A DNA stretch of 64,000 bases from Anaerolineaceae bacterium UBA4890 (lineage in GTDB: Bacteria > Chloroflexota > Anaerolineae > Anaerolineales > Anaerolineaceae): contig DHCY01000022.1 in NCBI GenBank assembly GCA_002399085.1, positions 32,492 through 96,491 of the forward strand, written 5' to 3'. Positions 7,280 through 16,328 of this stretch are shown piece by piece. A program made the translations under genes and the position numbers. The notes beneath the pieces were generated by a model, which made no database searches, was not told where the DNA came from, and worked only from the letters and a program-made list of their open reading frames with translations. Position 1 is the first letter of the stretch. Each line of letters starts with the position of its first letter.

Positions 7280-10050
7280 GACCCTATTCCGCCCAAAAAA
7301 ATGATGAAGTTCTGATCGTCCGTCGGGGAAAATTTCTAACACTGCTGCAGACCGCCATTCTTAACCGCGAACTTCAATTCGCACGCCAGGCAGTGTTAAT
7401 CTGGTTGGCGAGCTATCCGGGTGATCTTTTAGTCAACTACATGTACGCACACGTCCTGGCAGAATTGGGCGATACAGATATGGCAGCTGCGAATCTTGAG
7501 AAGATCCTCGCGTTCGACCCGGAATTTACTGAAGCTGCCACACTGCTGGAGCAACTGACCGGCGGAAGCAATCCGGACGTCGCTGCCACAAAAGCCTACC
7601 TTCAGCGCAGCACCTCTGCAACCGCAAGCCGGTCTGCCTGGCTGCCTGCTCTCATCCAGGCACGCAATGCTTACGAAAGCGGCGACCTGGCAACATCCGA
7701 AAAGGCGGTCATGGAATCGCTGGCAAATAACCCGAAAGTGGCGCTACCAGCTATCTTCCATATGCGTATCGTCCAGGACAACCGCAACTACACCCTGCTG
7801 CAAACCTTGAGCGGGATCTACTCTGCCCGTTGGTCTTCTTGTATTCAGATCAAGATATTATCTGCCATCGCAGACCTGCAAAACGGCAACGATACGCTGG
7901 GCGTCGAAAGGTTGCACTGGAGTGCCGCGCATGACGCCAGCGGGCAGGTGGTAAACCGCTTGCTGGGACCAAACCACAGTTTCAAGCCGCTCTGGCCCGA
8001 AGACCTTAAGGTTTTCCTCGATTTACCTGTTCCGGCATCGATTGCCGCAGAATTGGGCTGGAATGTTCTCTCGAATGCAGAATTCGTCAGCACCGGTGAG
8101 GAAGAATTACCGGACAGCAAAAAGCTCGCCAGTGAGTTACTGGATGAGCAGCCTACACTTGCCAGCCAGGTATCCTCTTTCGTTTTTGATGATTTTGATG
8201 AGGATGCGGAAGAGCCTGTCGATTTTTCCGAAGTCCCCACCAGCTCTTTTTTTGTCAAGGAAATCGCCACAGTGCCACCAGAACATTACCAGGATACACC
8301 TGAGCTAATGAAAGCGGCTATTGCTCCCAAGAATATCCCAGCTCAAGACCCAACAACTGCAGCAGCATTGAAAGTAATCGAGGAAATTGAAGCCGACTTT
8401 GCTACAATCGCCAGTAAAGTCAAGAAGAGCGAATTGATTCATACCGATGGGCGTTTCCCCAATTATGTGATCTTGACCTCCCGCCAAAATTTGGTTCGAA
8501 AATACGGCGAAAACACTGCCGCTGTGATCATCGAAGCCATGCGCAACCTTTCTCTAAAAGTAGTCAGCCTGCCTGGTTGGAACAGTTGTGTTTTTGTTCC
8601 CGATGATCCACAAAGCACCCAGGAATTCGGTCTGAGCCAGATCAATCAACCCGATGCATGGAAGCTGAAGCTCGCGCTGAGCGACCTCGATAAGGTTCTG
8701 GCATCACGGGGAGAAATGATTGGAGCATTGTTGATTGTGGGTGGAGATGAGATCGTGCCTTTCCACCTTCTGCCCAACCCGACCGATGACAGTGATCTCA
8801 ATGTTCCCTCTGATAATCCTTATTCCACGATCGATGAGAATTACTTCATTCAGCAATGGCCGGTTGGGCGTCTTCCAGATGAGACAGGAAATGACGCCGG
8901 CTACCTGCTGGAGCAGCTGCGTTTCATCAACAACGAATATGATGTTAAGGTTAAGACCAGGAAATCTCTTGAGAGCAATCCTTTTGCCCGTTGGTTTGAT
9001 AACCTCAATCGCTCACTGACCCAGTTCACTACCCGCTTCGAGCGATCCAACAACCTGTCTTGTTCAGCGGAAGTCTGGAAATCACCTTCTTCGATGGTTT
9101 TTTCAGTGATCGACCGGGCAGAACGCCTGAAGACATCGCCGCCTACGACCAATTCGAGCCTGCTCTATGGGCAAGCCAGCAATCCCAAGTATGCCTATTT
9201 TAATTTGCACGGACTTAAAGACACAGCGGAATGGTACGGACAAAAAGACCTCACAAGGCGCGAGCAGGGTCCGGAATATCCGATCGCTATCCTGCCTGAA
9301 AACTTCACACCAAGCAGCTCAGCCCCCACGCTCGTTTTAAGTGAAGCATGCTATGGTGCCAATATTATCGAGAAAGCCGTCAGTGAATCGATCGCGCTCA
9401 ATTTCCTCGCCAGCGGCACGCGCGCTTTTGTTGGCTCTACCTGTATTTCATATGGGTCAGTCAGCAGACCTCTGATCGCTGCCGACCTGCTAGCCTGGCA
9501 TTTCTGGAAGCTGGTCGTTGAGGGTCAGTCGGCGGGGTACGCGCTTATGCAAGCCAAACTGGCGCTCGCGAAGAAAATGACCGCGAACCAGGGTTATCTG
9601 GATGGGGAAGATCAGAAGACCATCCTCTCGTTTGTGCTCTATGGCGACCCGTTGGCGACGGCGAAGAACATCAAGGAAGTCACCAAACCCGCCATCCGCC
9701 CCACAATTACACCGGAACTGAAGACCATCAGCGATTCTCCGGAAGAATTGATCGTGGCTGCCGACGAAATGCCCAGTGAGATTTTGGGTCAGATCAAGAC
9801 TGTCATCAAAAATTACCTCCCGGGGCTGGATGACGCCACTGTGGCTATCAACCCGCAGCTGTCAAATTTCACGCTTGATCCTGATAAGGTCGAAGAGCAC
9901 CGTAATCAGTATGATGTTCTCAAAGCTAGCCAACGCTACGTAGTTACGTTGAAGAAACAGTATGAATATAAATCAAAGAGCCACAACCATTTCGCCCGCA
10001 TGACCTTTGACCAGAAGGGTGAGATGATCAAGCTAAGTATGTCAAGGTAA
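7276..10050 (+). CDS. TPR-linked caspase-fold (C25 gingipain-like) cysteine protease
   Basis: 924 residues. The N-terminal part is TPR-like (AELGDTDMAAANLEKILAFD), followed by a long helical/acidic linker. From about residue 390 the protein follows the C25/caspase-hemoglobinase plan: a Rossmann-like segment, then LLIVGGDEIVPFHLLP, an SDNPYSTIDENYF segment and PVGRLPDE. The catalytic His lies in YFNLHGLKD (His645) and the catalytic Cys in LSEACYGAN (Cys692), each after a hydrophobic strand. GTRAFVGSTCISYG follows, as in C25 enzymes that close the pocket. About 180 C-terminal residues have no clear family. No signal peptide is present, unlike secreted gingipains, so it should act inside the cell. 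The 4-base overlap with the giant TPR gene suggests the TPR protein senses or regulates the protease. Substrate unknown; CHAT classification is an alternative. Confidence 0.85.
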   Translation: MRPYSAQKNDEVLIVRRGKFLTLLQTAILNRELQFARQAVLIWLASYPGDLLVNYMYAHVLAELGDTDMAAANLEKILAFDPEFTEAATLLEQLTGGSNPDVAATKAYLQRSTSATASRSAWLPALIQARNAYESGDLATSEKAVMESLANNPKVALPAIFHMRIVQDNRNYTLLQTLSGIYSARWSSCIQIKILSAIADLQNGNDTLGVERLHWSAAHDASGQVVNRLLGPNHSFKPLWPEDLKVFLDLPVPASIAAELGWNVLSNAEFVSTGEEELPDSKKLASELLDEQPTLASQVSSFVFDDFDEDAEEPVDFSEVPTSSFFVKEIATVPPEHYQDTPELMKAAIAPKNIPAQDPTTAAALKVIEEIEADFATIASKVKKSELIHTDGRFPNYVILTSRQNLVRKYGENTAAVIIEAMRNLSLKVVSLPGWNSCVFVPDDPQSTQEFGLSQINQPDAWKLKLALSDLDKVLASRGEMIGALLIVGGDEIVPFHLLPNPTDDSDLNVPSDNPYSTIDENYFIQQWPVGRLPDETGNDAGYLLEQLRFINNEYDVKVKTRKSLESNPFARWFDNLNRSLTQFTTRFERSNNLSCSAEVWKSPSSMVFSVIDRAERLKTSPPTTNSSLLYGQASNPKYAYFNLHGLKDTAEWYGQKDLTRREQGPEYPIAILPENFTPSSSAPTLVLSEACYGANIIEKAVSESIALNFLASGTRAFVGSTCISYGSVSRPLIAADLLAWHFWKLVVEGQSAGYALMQAKLALAKKMTANQGYLDGEDQKTILSFVLYGDPLATAKNIKEVTKPAIRPTITPELKTISDSPEELIVAADEMPSEILGQIKTVIKNYLPGLDDATVAINPQLSNFTLDPDKVEEHRNQYDVLKASQRYVVTLKKQYEYKSKSHNHFARMTFDQKGEMIKLSMSR

Positions 10051-10065
10051 TCACATTGGTCCTAA

Positions 10066-10091
10066 GGAGGAGGTTCGCCTCCTCCGCATTT
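10066..10091 (+). terminator. UUCG hairpin after protease gene, probable terminator
   Basis: GGAGGAGG (10066-10073), loop TTCG, CCTCCTCC (10078-10085): a perfect 8-bp stem with an extra-stable tetraloop. It is followed by GCATTTTC, a short and imperfect T tract. It lies 15 bases past the stop of the protease gene. Confidence 0.6.
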
Positions 10092-10217
10092 TCTCGAATA
10101 GCAGTAAGCTTTCACCGTCCTCAACTGAAAGACCAGCATACCTCAATTATTGAGTAAGATAAACATTGAATCACATCGATTTCTTAACATTTATATAAAA
10201 AAAACGGCGCGTATTCC

Positions 10218-10246
10218 AAGACAGATTTTCACACTTGAGTTATACT
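10218..10246 (+). promoter_or_regulatory. Candidate sigma-70-type promoter for the AOR operon
   Basis: AAGACA (-35) and TATACT (-10) with a 17-base spacer, about 110 bases upstream of the AOR start. The -35 matches only 4 of 6 consensus bases. Confidence 0.42.
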
Positions 10247-10360
10247 TTTCAGTGTAATGTTATCGATTATCAATCTCGCTTTTAGAAGGCGTAGCGGTCT
10301 TTGCTTTTATGTATGCAGCAATCCCGACTCGCCTAAAATCATGTCCCAACAGGAGTAGCT

Positions 10361-12247
10361 ATGTACGGATACAGTGGAAAAATTCTGCATATCGATCTAA
10401 AAACCAAAAAATCCTGGGTCGAAACCAAACCGGAAGAGTGGTACAAGATCTACATTGGCGGTGTCTCAATGGCATCCCGCCTGCTGTGGGAAAATATCGT
10501 TCCTGGTTGCGACCCGCTCGACGACGGCAACCCGATCTGCTTTGCCAACGGCATTTTTACAGGAACCCCGGTGCCGGTAGGCGGCAAGTTCGGCATGGCT
10601 TCCAAGTCTCCCCTCACTGGTGTGATTGGTGACAGTCTTTCGGGCAGCTGGTTCTCAATCGCGCTCAAACGCGCAGGCTGGGACGGTGTTGTGCTGCACA
10701 ACAGCTGCGATAAATGGACACAATTGTTCATTGATGACGATCGCGTGCAGTTCAACGACGCCACGTACCTGCTCGGTAAAGGCACCTTCGAAACTGAAGA
10801 AGCCATACGCGAAAAACTTGGCGATGACCAGATCCGGTCTTGCACAATCGGTCCTTGCGGTGAAAACCTGGTGCGCTATGCCAACGTCACCAACGACGGT
10901 CGCCAACTTGGTCGCACCGGTCACGGCATGCTTTGGGGTCACAAGAAACTCAAAGCCGTTTCCGTGCGCGGTACCAAAGGAGTCACTGTTTTTGACCCTG
11001 CCACTCTAAACCAGCTTTCTTTTGATATCTCCAAATCTGCCCAGGGCAAAGACACGGAAAAATATCGTGTTTATGGTACCGCCACCGGTCTGCTCGCGCA
11101 AAATAAATCCGGCGTCCTGCCGACTCGTAACTTCCAGGAAGGCGTCTATGAGGATGCTGAGATGGTTAGCGGCGAATACCTGGACAAACATCACAAAGTT
11201 AAGGTGATCGCCTGCGCACAATGCCCGATTGCCTGCGAGCAAATGTCTATAGTAAAGACTGGAGAATTTGCTGGCGCGATGACCGGCATTGAATATGAAA
11301 GCCTGTTCGCCAACAGTTCCAACCTTGGCATCAACGATATGCGTTGCGCCATCAAACTGATAACGATCGCTGACCAGGATGGTATGGACACAGTCAGTAT
11401 GGGTGTCACAATCGGATATGCCATGGAATGCTTTGAAAAAGGCGTTCTCACCGAGAAAGACTTCGTCTGCGCCTCCCATCCTGAAGGCTTCACGCTCAAT
11501 TTCGGCGACGGCGATTCAGCCGTCAAATTGGCTGAAATGATCCGCGACCGCGAAGGTATTGGCAACTTGATGGCAGAAGGCGTTCGCATCGCCAGCAAGA
11601 AAATTGATGAAGAACGCGGTACAGATAGTTGGAAATGGGCGTTGCATATCAAAGGTTTGGAGCCAGCTGGTTACGATGCGCGCTCTACCAAAACCTTTGC
11701 TGTAGGGCTTGCAACAGGTACCCGCGGTGGCTGCCACAACCGCTCTGCTGCTTATGACCCTGACCTGAAGGGAGAGGTTGACCGCCTGACTGTCGATCCA
11801 ACCCGTGGCCATGTCGCTGCTGAATCTGAAGAATATGCAGCTGTTTACGATACCCTGCCATTATGCAAATTCATCAGGCGCAGTTTCACCGGCAAGGCAG
11901 ACCGCGCTGGTGCCTGGCCAGCAATCGCGAAACTGATCAACGCCACAACCGGCTGGGATTTCGATTACGACGATGTTGATCTGATTGGAATCCGCGCAAC
12001 CAATATCAAAAAAGCCTTCAATATCCGCGAGGGCTGGACCCAGGAAGATGACGAGTTGCCCTGGCGCTGGAAGCATGAACCGATGACCAAGGGACCCGGC
12101 GCTGGTGTTGTCACCACTGACGAGGAGCTTGAATACTTGAAACAACTCTACTATAAAGCAAAAAATTGGACAGAAGAGGGGTTGATACCAAAAGAATATC
12201 TGATCAAACTGGGCATGGCTGATGTCGCAGAGGAAATTGGAGTTTAA
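10361..12247 (+). CDS. aor: Tungsten-dependent aldehyde:ferredoxin oxidoreductase (AOR family)
   Basis: 628 residues, close to the usual ~605-620. It interconverts aldehydes and carboxylates using ferredoxin at a bis-pterin tungsten site in the cytoplasm. The N-terminus has the family signature (GYSGKILHIDL, YIGGVSMASRLLW). The [4Fe-4S] ligands are CAQCPIAC (Cys285, 288, 292) and Cys502 in LPLCKFIRRS, at the family spacing. AGGAG precedes the ATG. It leads an operon of Hdr/Flx-type electron carriers. It may therefore be a subunit of a large bifurcating complex, like BamB of class II benzoyl-CoA reductase, which belongs to the same family, rather than a free ferredoxin-linked AOR. The substrate cannot be read from sequence. 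Confidence 0.95.
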   Translation: MYGYSGKILHIDLKTKKSWVETKPEEWYKIYIGGVSMASRLLWENIVPGCDPLDDGNPICFANGIFTGTPVPVGGKFGMASKSPLTGVIGDSLSGSWFSIALKRAGWDGVVLHNSCDKWTQLFIDDDRVQFNDATYLLGKGTFETEEAIREKLGDDQIRSCTIGPCGENLVRYANVTNDGRQLGRTGHGMLWGHKKLKAVSVRGTKGVTVFDPATLNQLSFDISKSAQGKDTEKYRVYGTATGLLAQNKSGVLPTRNFQEGVYEDAEMVSGEYLDKHHKVKVIACAQCPIACEQMSIVKTGEFAGAMTGIEYESLFANSSNLGINDMRCAIKLITIADQDGMDTVSMGVTIGYAMECFEKGVLTEKDFVCASHPEGFTLNFGDGDSAVKLAEMIRDREGIGNLMAEGVRIASKKIDEERGTDSWKWALHIKGLEPAGYDARSTKTFAVGLATGTRGGCHNRSAAYDPDLKGEVDRLTVDPTRGHVAAESEEYAAVYDTLPLCKFIRRSFTGKADRAGAWPAIAKLINATTGWDFDYDDVDLIGIRATNIKKAFNIREGWTQEDDELPWRWKHEPMTKGPGAGVVTTDEELEYLKQLYYKAKNWTEEGLIPKEYLIKLGMADVAEEIGV

Positions 12248-12257
12248 CGAGGAGAAT

Positions 12258-12773
12258 ATGGCAAAAACCAGTACTTCAAAATATGCTTATATCGAATGTG
12301 ACCCCAACCTGTGTGTTGGCTGTCAACTCTGCGAATATATGTGCTCTTACACCAAAACCGGTGAATACAACAGCTATCGCAGCCGCATCCGCACCGTCAG
12401 GGTAGACGAGGTTCTCATCACCGCTATCGCCTGCCGCACCTGCGAAAACGCGCCTTGCGTGATCGTATGCCCACGCGATGCCCTCACCCAGGACCCCATC
12501 ACCGGAATTATTGACATCAATGCCACCAAGTGCGATGGCTGTGCCTGGTGTATCGAGGCATGCGATTTTGGTGCAATTTCTATCAATCCTGCCACTGCAC
12601 TGGCTGAGATTTGCGATCTATGTAAAGATGAGCCTGATGGTCCTCAATGTGTCAAGTGGTGCCCCAAAGAAGCGCTTAAGTTGACCACCCCAGACCAAAG
12701 CGCCCAGCGAACACGCAAGAAGTTAATTGCAGAGACGCTGGTTATTCCCATTAAAGCTACGGAACCTAAATGA
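12258..12773 (+). CDS. HycB/BamC-like 4Fe-4S electron-transfer subunit
   Basis: 171 residues from the ATG at 12258 (GAGGAG five bases upstream; an earlier in-frame codon inside AOR is not needed). Four cysteine groups match the DMSO-reductase/HycB type iron-sulfur subunit: CVGCQLCEYMC, CRTCENAPCVIVCP, CDGCAWCIEAC and CDLCKDEPDGPQCVKWCP. This subunit would wire the AOR catalytic subunit to the Hdr part, as BamC does for BamB. It lies 10 bases after AOR, and its stop overlaps the next start (ATGA). Confidence 0.9.
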   Translation: MAKTSTSKYAYIECDPNLCVGCQLCEYMCSYTKTGEYNSYRSRIRTVRVDEVLITAIACRTCENAPCVIVCPRDALTQDPITGIIDINATKCDGCAWCIEACDFGAISINPATALAEICDLCKDEPDGPQCVKWCPKEALKLTTPDQSAQRTRKKLIAETLVIPIKATEPK

Positions 12774-15307
12774 GTGAAGAAGTAAACCAACCTAAATATA
12801 TAGGCGCGATGCCCGAGGATGAACCTCGTATCGGCGTCTATGTATGTCATTGCGGCAGCAATATCGCTGGTGTTATCCCACCTGATCAGGTGGTCGATTT
12901 TGCCGGTAGTTTGCCGGGTGTGGTGCATGCCGCCGAAACCATGTATGCCTGTGCCGACAGCGGTCAGCGCCTGATCAAGGAAGACATCAAAAAGCATGGT
13001 CTCAACCGTGTGGTTGTTTCTGCCTGCTCTGTGCGTATGCACGAACCCACCTTCCGTGCCTGCGTTGCAGAAGCCGGGCTCAACCCCTTCCTGATGGAAA
13101 TGGCAAACATTCGAGAGCAATGCACCTGGGCTCATGGGCACGACCGCGAAGGCGCGCTCGAAAAAGCCAAAGACCTGACTGCGGCGGCAGTTGCCAAAGC
13201 CACTTTTCTGACCCCGCTGGATATGATCAACGTGCCTGTCACCAAGAAAGCCCTGGTGATTGGAGGCGGTGTGGCTGGTATCAATGCCGCGCTCGACCTG
13301 GCAGAGCAAAAAATACCAGTGGTGTTGGTAGAGAAAGAACCAACGATTGGAGGGGTCATGGCGCAGCTAAACAAGACCTTTCCAACAATGGACTGCTCTA
13401 TATGAATTCTCGCACCAAAAATGGTTGACGCGGCGCGTCAGCCCCTGATCGAAGTAAAAGCTTATACCGAAGTCGAGAAAGTGGAAGGCTTCGTCGGCAA
13501 TTTCAAAGTCACCCTGCGAGAAAGGGCGAAATATGTGCGCGCGGACCGCTGTAACGGCTGTGCCGCCTGCGCCAAGGCTTGCCCGGTGGAAGTTCCAAAC
13601 TATTTTGAGATGAACCTGGCACCACGCAAGGCTGCCTACATACCGATGAGCCAGTCGGTTCCCCTGATCTACAACATCGATATGGATGCCTGCATTCATT
13701 GCTATAAATGTGTGGAAGCCTGCGGCGCGCTTGAAGCCATCGATTTCAGCATGGAAGACAAAGTCATCGAGGAAGACATCGGCGCAATTGTGGTTGCCAC
13801 CGGTTTTGGGCATTTCGACCCCACTCCCATGACCGAATATGGTTATGGCCGCTACCCGAACGTGATCACTGCCATGGAGATGGAACGCCTGAATAATTCC
13901 GCGGGCGCTACCCATGGTATGGTGGTTCGCCCAAGCGACAACCGACGCCCGCAGAGGTTGGCAATCATCAATTGTGTTGGCTCGCGTGACAAACGCTACA
14001 ACTCTTCCTGTTCCAATTTCTGCTGCATGTACGCCATCAAAAACGCTCTGCTGCTCAAGCAGATGAATCCGGACATGGATATCTCGATTTATTACATCGA
14101 TATCCGTACGCCAGGTAAAGGTTATGAAGAGTTTTATGACCGCGCCCGTGAAGCTGGTATCAAATTTATCCAGGGGCGTCCGGCAGAAATTACCGAAGAC
14201 CCGGATAGCCACCAGCTCTTCATCAAATCTGAAGACATAACGCTCGGTCGCGTGATTGAGCATGAATATGACCTGGTCATGCTTAACCAGGCAGCCATTC
14301 CGCAGCCCGACCAGGACCACATGAGCTCGGTACTGAACGTTGCCCAATCGCCCGGCGGCTGGTTTATGGAATATCATCCAAAGCTGCGCCCGATCGACAG
14401 CCCCACCGACGGCATTTTCTTTGCTGGTGCTTGCCAGGGACCCAAAGATATCCCTGCCAGTGTCGCCCAGGGCTCTGCTGCCGCTGCGCGCGCTTCGCGC
14501 ATTTTGCACTCCGATACCTGGCAAATAGAACCGACCGTTGCTGTGGTTTGGCCCGATCGCTGCGTCAGCGGTAAGGGTCAGGCTTGCGGCATTTGTGAGC
14601 GTGCCTGCCCATACGGTGCCATCGATTACACTAAGGGTCTTTCTGCTGAAGTGATTACTGCCAAATGTCACGGCTGTGGTGCCTGTGTTGGTGAATGCCC
14701 GCACGACTCCATCACCCAGCTACACTACACCGACGCGCAGGTGCTTGCGCAGATCCGCACCCTGCTGGCTGTTGAGCCTGAAAAGAAAATTTTGGCTTTC
14801 CGCTGCCAATGGTGCTCTTATGGTGGTGCGGACCTGGCTGGAACCAGCCACTTTGAATACAGCGCCAACGAACGCGGTTTGCGCGTGATGTGCTCAGCTC
14901 GTATGGATGCCGACCTGATCTATGAGTCCTATCGGCTGGGTGCCGGCGCGATTCTCTATTCCGGCTGCCACCCGCAGGACTGCCATTACATCACTGGTCA
15001 GGTCGCCGGCGCGAAACGCGCTGCCCGACTGGATAAAATGTTCGCGCGCATGGGCATGACCCCCGGTCGCTTCCGCACCGAGTGGATCAGCGCTGCCGAA
15101 GGCGACAAGTACGCCCGCGTGATTAATGAGATGCAAGCCACACTCGATAAAATCCCCGAAAGCGAATTACAGGCTGAGATTGACCGTCTGAAACCGGAGA
15201 TGGAAAAGAAACTGACCAAGATGAACGAGATTCCTGGTGTGGAAGAAGCCATGATCCAGGTGGATTTCATTGTCAATGAGATGCAAAACAAGGCGGTAAC
15301 CGTATGA
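12770..15307 (+). CDS. hdrA: HdrA-MvhD fusion, probable selenoprotein (UGA 13403-13405 read as Sec212)
   Basis: One 845-residue protein if the in-frame TGA at 13403-13405 is decoded. The residues around it, FPTMDCSI-(TGA)-ILAPKM, align with the HdrA motif in which that position is a conserved cysteine (DCSAC-IL-PKM). Frame, homology and downstream sequence continue without shift. Order: N-terminal CHCGSN segment; FAD-binding Rossmann VIGGGVAGINAALDLA (about 162); Sec212; two [4Fe-4S] motifs CNGCAACAKAC (from 261) and CIHCYKCVEAC; two more, CGICERAC and CHGCGACVGEC; then an MvhD-type domain from about 665 (CQWCSYGGADLAG, MCSARMD, GCHPQDCHY). HdrA is the flavin-based bifurcating subunit of heterodisulfide-reductase-type complexes. 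Some methanogen HdrA proteins are known selenoproteins. Without Sec insertion the product would stop at 211 residues. The remaining uncertainty is whether the organism has SelA/B/C/D. Confidence 0.88.
13423..13443 (+). promoter_or_regulatory. Bacterial SECIS-like hairpin after the hdrA UGA
   Basis: A 9-bp stem (13423-13431 with 13435-13443, one G-T wobble) closes a GGC loop at 13432-13434. The stem starts 17 bases after the TGA and the loop lies 26 bases after it. This fits the usual bacterial SECIS geometry: 16-37 bases to a small loop with an early G. It lies inside the coding sequence, as bacterial SECIS elements do. Confidence 0.7.
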
Positions 15308-15888
15308 GCCTGCCTTTCAACTCCAACCTTGCAGAACAGGTAAAAGCCATTCCTGGCGGCGAAATGCTGATGATGTGCTTCTCTTGCGGCACCTGCACCA
15401 GCAAATGCATGGTCCAGGAAAAGCTGGAACCAAATTACAATCCCCGCCGCCTTATCCGCGAAGCCGTTTTCAACTTTGAAGAGACTGCCTTCGCCGACGA
15501 AACTACCTGGCTTTGTACCGCCTGCGACTTGTGTTACCCGGCTTGCCCGCAAAAAATCCACATTTCTGGTGTCATCACCGCTGTCAAGCAATTGGCAGTT
15601 GCCCAAGGGCATCAAAATCCTTACCAGACTGCCAAAGTTGATGAAGCCACCTGTGTCGCCTGCGGCTTGTGTGAAAGCGTCTGCCCTTACACCGCCATCA
15701 AATTGGTCGAGAAGAAAGTACCTTTTCGCGGGATGATCACGGTCGCTTCGGTGGACCCGGGCAAATGCATGGCATGTGGCATGTGTACCGCTGCCTGCCG
15801 TTCGACCTCGATCAGGCTGAACCAGGATTTCACCGACAACGAAGTCCTCGAAAACCTGTGGGGTTGGCTGGAAAGGGAGGCAGTCTGA
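15304..15888 (+). CDS. hdrC: HdrC-like subunit fused to a 2[4Fe-4S] ferredoxin domain
   Basis: 194 residues. The N-terminal HdrC module has CFSCGTCTSKC (about residues 25-35) and CTACDLCYPACP. The C-terminal half adds CVACGLCESVCP and CMACGMCTAAC. HdrC transfers electrons between HdrA and its partner. The start overlaps the HdrA stop (ATGA), and its own stop overlaps the next start. HdrB, the usual catalytic partner with CCG domains, is not in this operon, so HdrC probably delivers electrons to another subunit such as AOR via its ferredoxin. Confidence 0.87.
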   Translation: MSLPFNSNLAEQVKAIPGGEMLMMCFSCGTCTSKCMVQEKLEPNYNPRRLIREAVFNFEETAFADETTWLCTACDLCYPACPQKIHISGVITAVKQLAVAQGHQNPYQTAKVDEATCVACGLCESVCPYTAIKLVEKKVPFRGMITVASVDPGKCMACGMCTAACRSTSIRLNQDFTDNEVLENLWGWLEREAV

Positions 15889-16328
15889 TGCCTGAAAAAC
15901 CAAAAATCGCATTATTCCAGTGCCGTTGGTGTCTTTACGCGCCAGCCGACCAGGAATGGGTCGATACCCAGCTGCCCGAGAATATTCATCTCACAAAAAC
16001 ACCCTGCACCGGGCGGATCAACCCGCTCTACGTGCTCAATGCCGTCCAGGGCGGTGCGGATGGGGTAATGATCAGCGGCTGCCTGCCCGAACAATGTCAT
16101 TTTAAAACCGGCAATATGGCTGCCCGTCGCCAACTGGAGGAATTCAACGATTTCCTGGACTACATCGGCTACGATAAGCAGCGCGTGCGCTTTGTCTGGC
16201 TCGATCTGCAGGATCGCGGCATTATTCAAAAGCAATTGGCTGCCTTTGAGCAGGAATTGGACGATCTTGGACCTGCCAGCAACCTGGTGACCCGAGTCAA
16301 AGTTGCCGAAGGAGGTCAGAATGCCTGA
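15888..16328 (+). CDS. MvhD/FlxD-like hydrogenase iron-sulfur subunit
   Basis: 146 residues from the ATG at 15888, which overlaps the HdrC stop by one base. Cysteine motifs match MvhD/FlpD: CRWCLYAPAD near the N-terminus, TPCTGRIN and GCLPEQCHFKTGN. MvhD carries a [2Fe-2S] cluster that feeds electrons into HdrA. This is the second MvhD domain in the operon, since one is fused to HdrA. In flx-hdr operons of sulfate reducers the equivalent is FlxD. The last eight bases overlap the next gene. Confidence 0.87.
   Translation: MPEKPKIALFQCRWCLYAPADQEWVDTQLPENIHLTKTPCTGRINPLYVLNAVQGGADGVMISGCLPEQCHFKTGNMAARRQLEEFNDFLDYIGYDKQRVRFVWLDLQDRGIIQKQLAAFEQELDDLGPASNLVTRVKVAEGGQNA

Larger units (their letters stand above)
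10051..10360 (+). other. 310-base intergenic region before the aldehyde oxidoreductase operon
   Basis: No coding frame is convincing here. It holds a GC-rich UUCG-loop hairpin right after the protease gene, an AT-rich tract around 10180-10204 and a plausible promoter at 10218-10246. About 110 bases would form the 5' leader of the aldehyde oxidoreductase transcript. I see no recognisable riboswitch in that leader. Confidence 0.6.

Noticed and set aside
7276..10050. TPR-CHAT protease of a type III-E CRISPR (Craspase) system
   Set aside because: No Cas7-11, Cas1 or CRISPR array occurs in the window, and the sequence plan fits C25 better.
12770..13428. Reading the first part of HdrA (to TGA 13403-13405) as a complete short protein or a pseudogene
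   Set aside because: The frame continues unchanged past the stop with HdrA homology, and a SECIS-like hairpin lies at the right distance, so recoding explains the stop better than decay.
13367..14704. Long minus-strand open frame of 445 codons
   Set aside because: It lies fully opposite hdrA and has no recognisable domain; GC-rich codon use of hdrA creates it.
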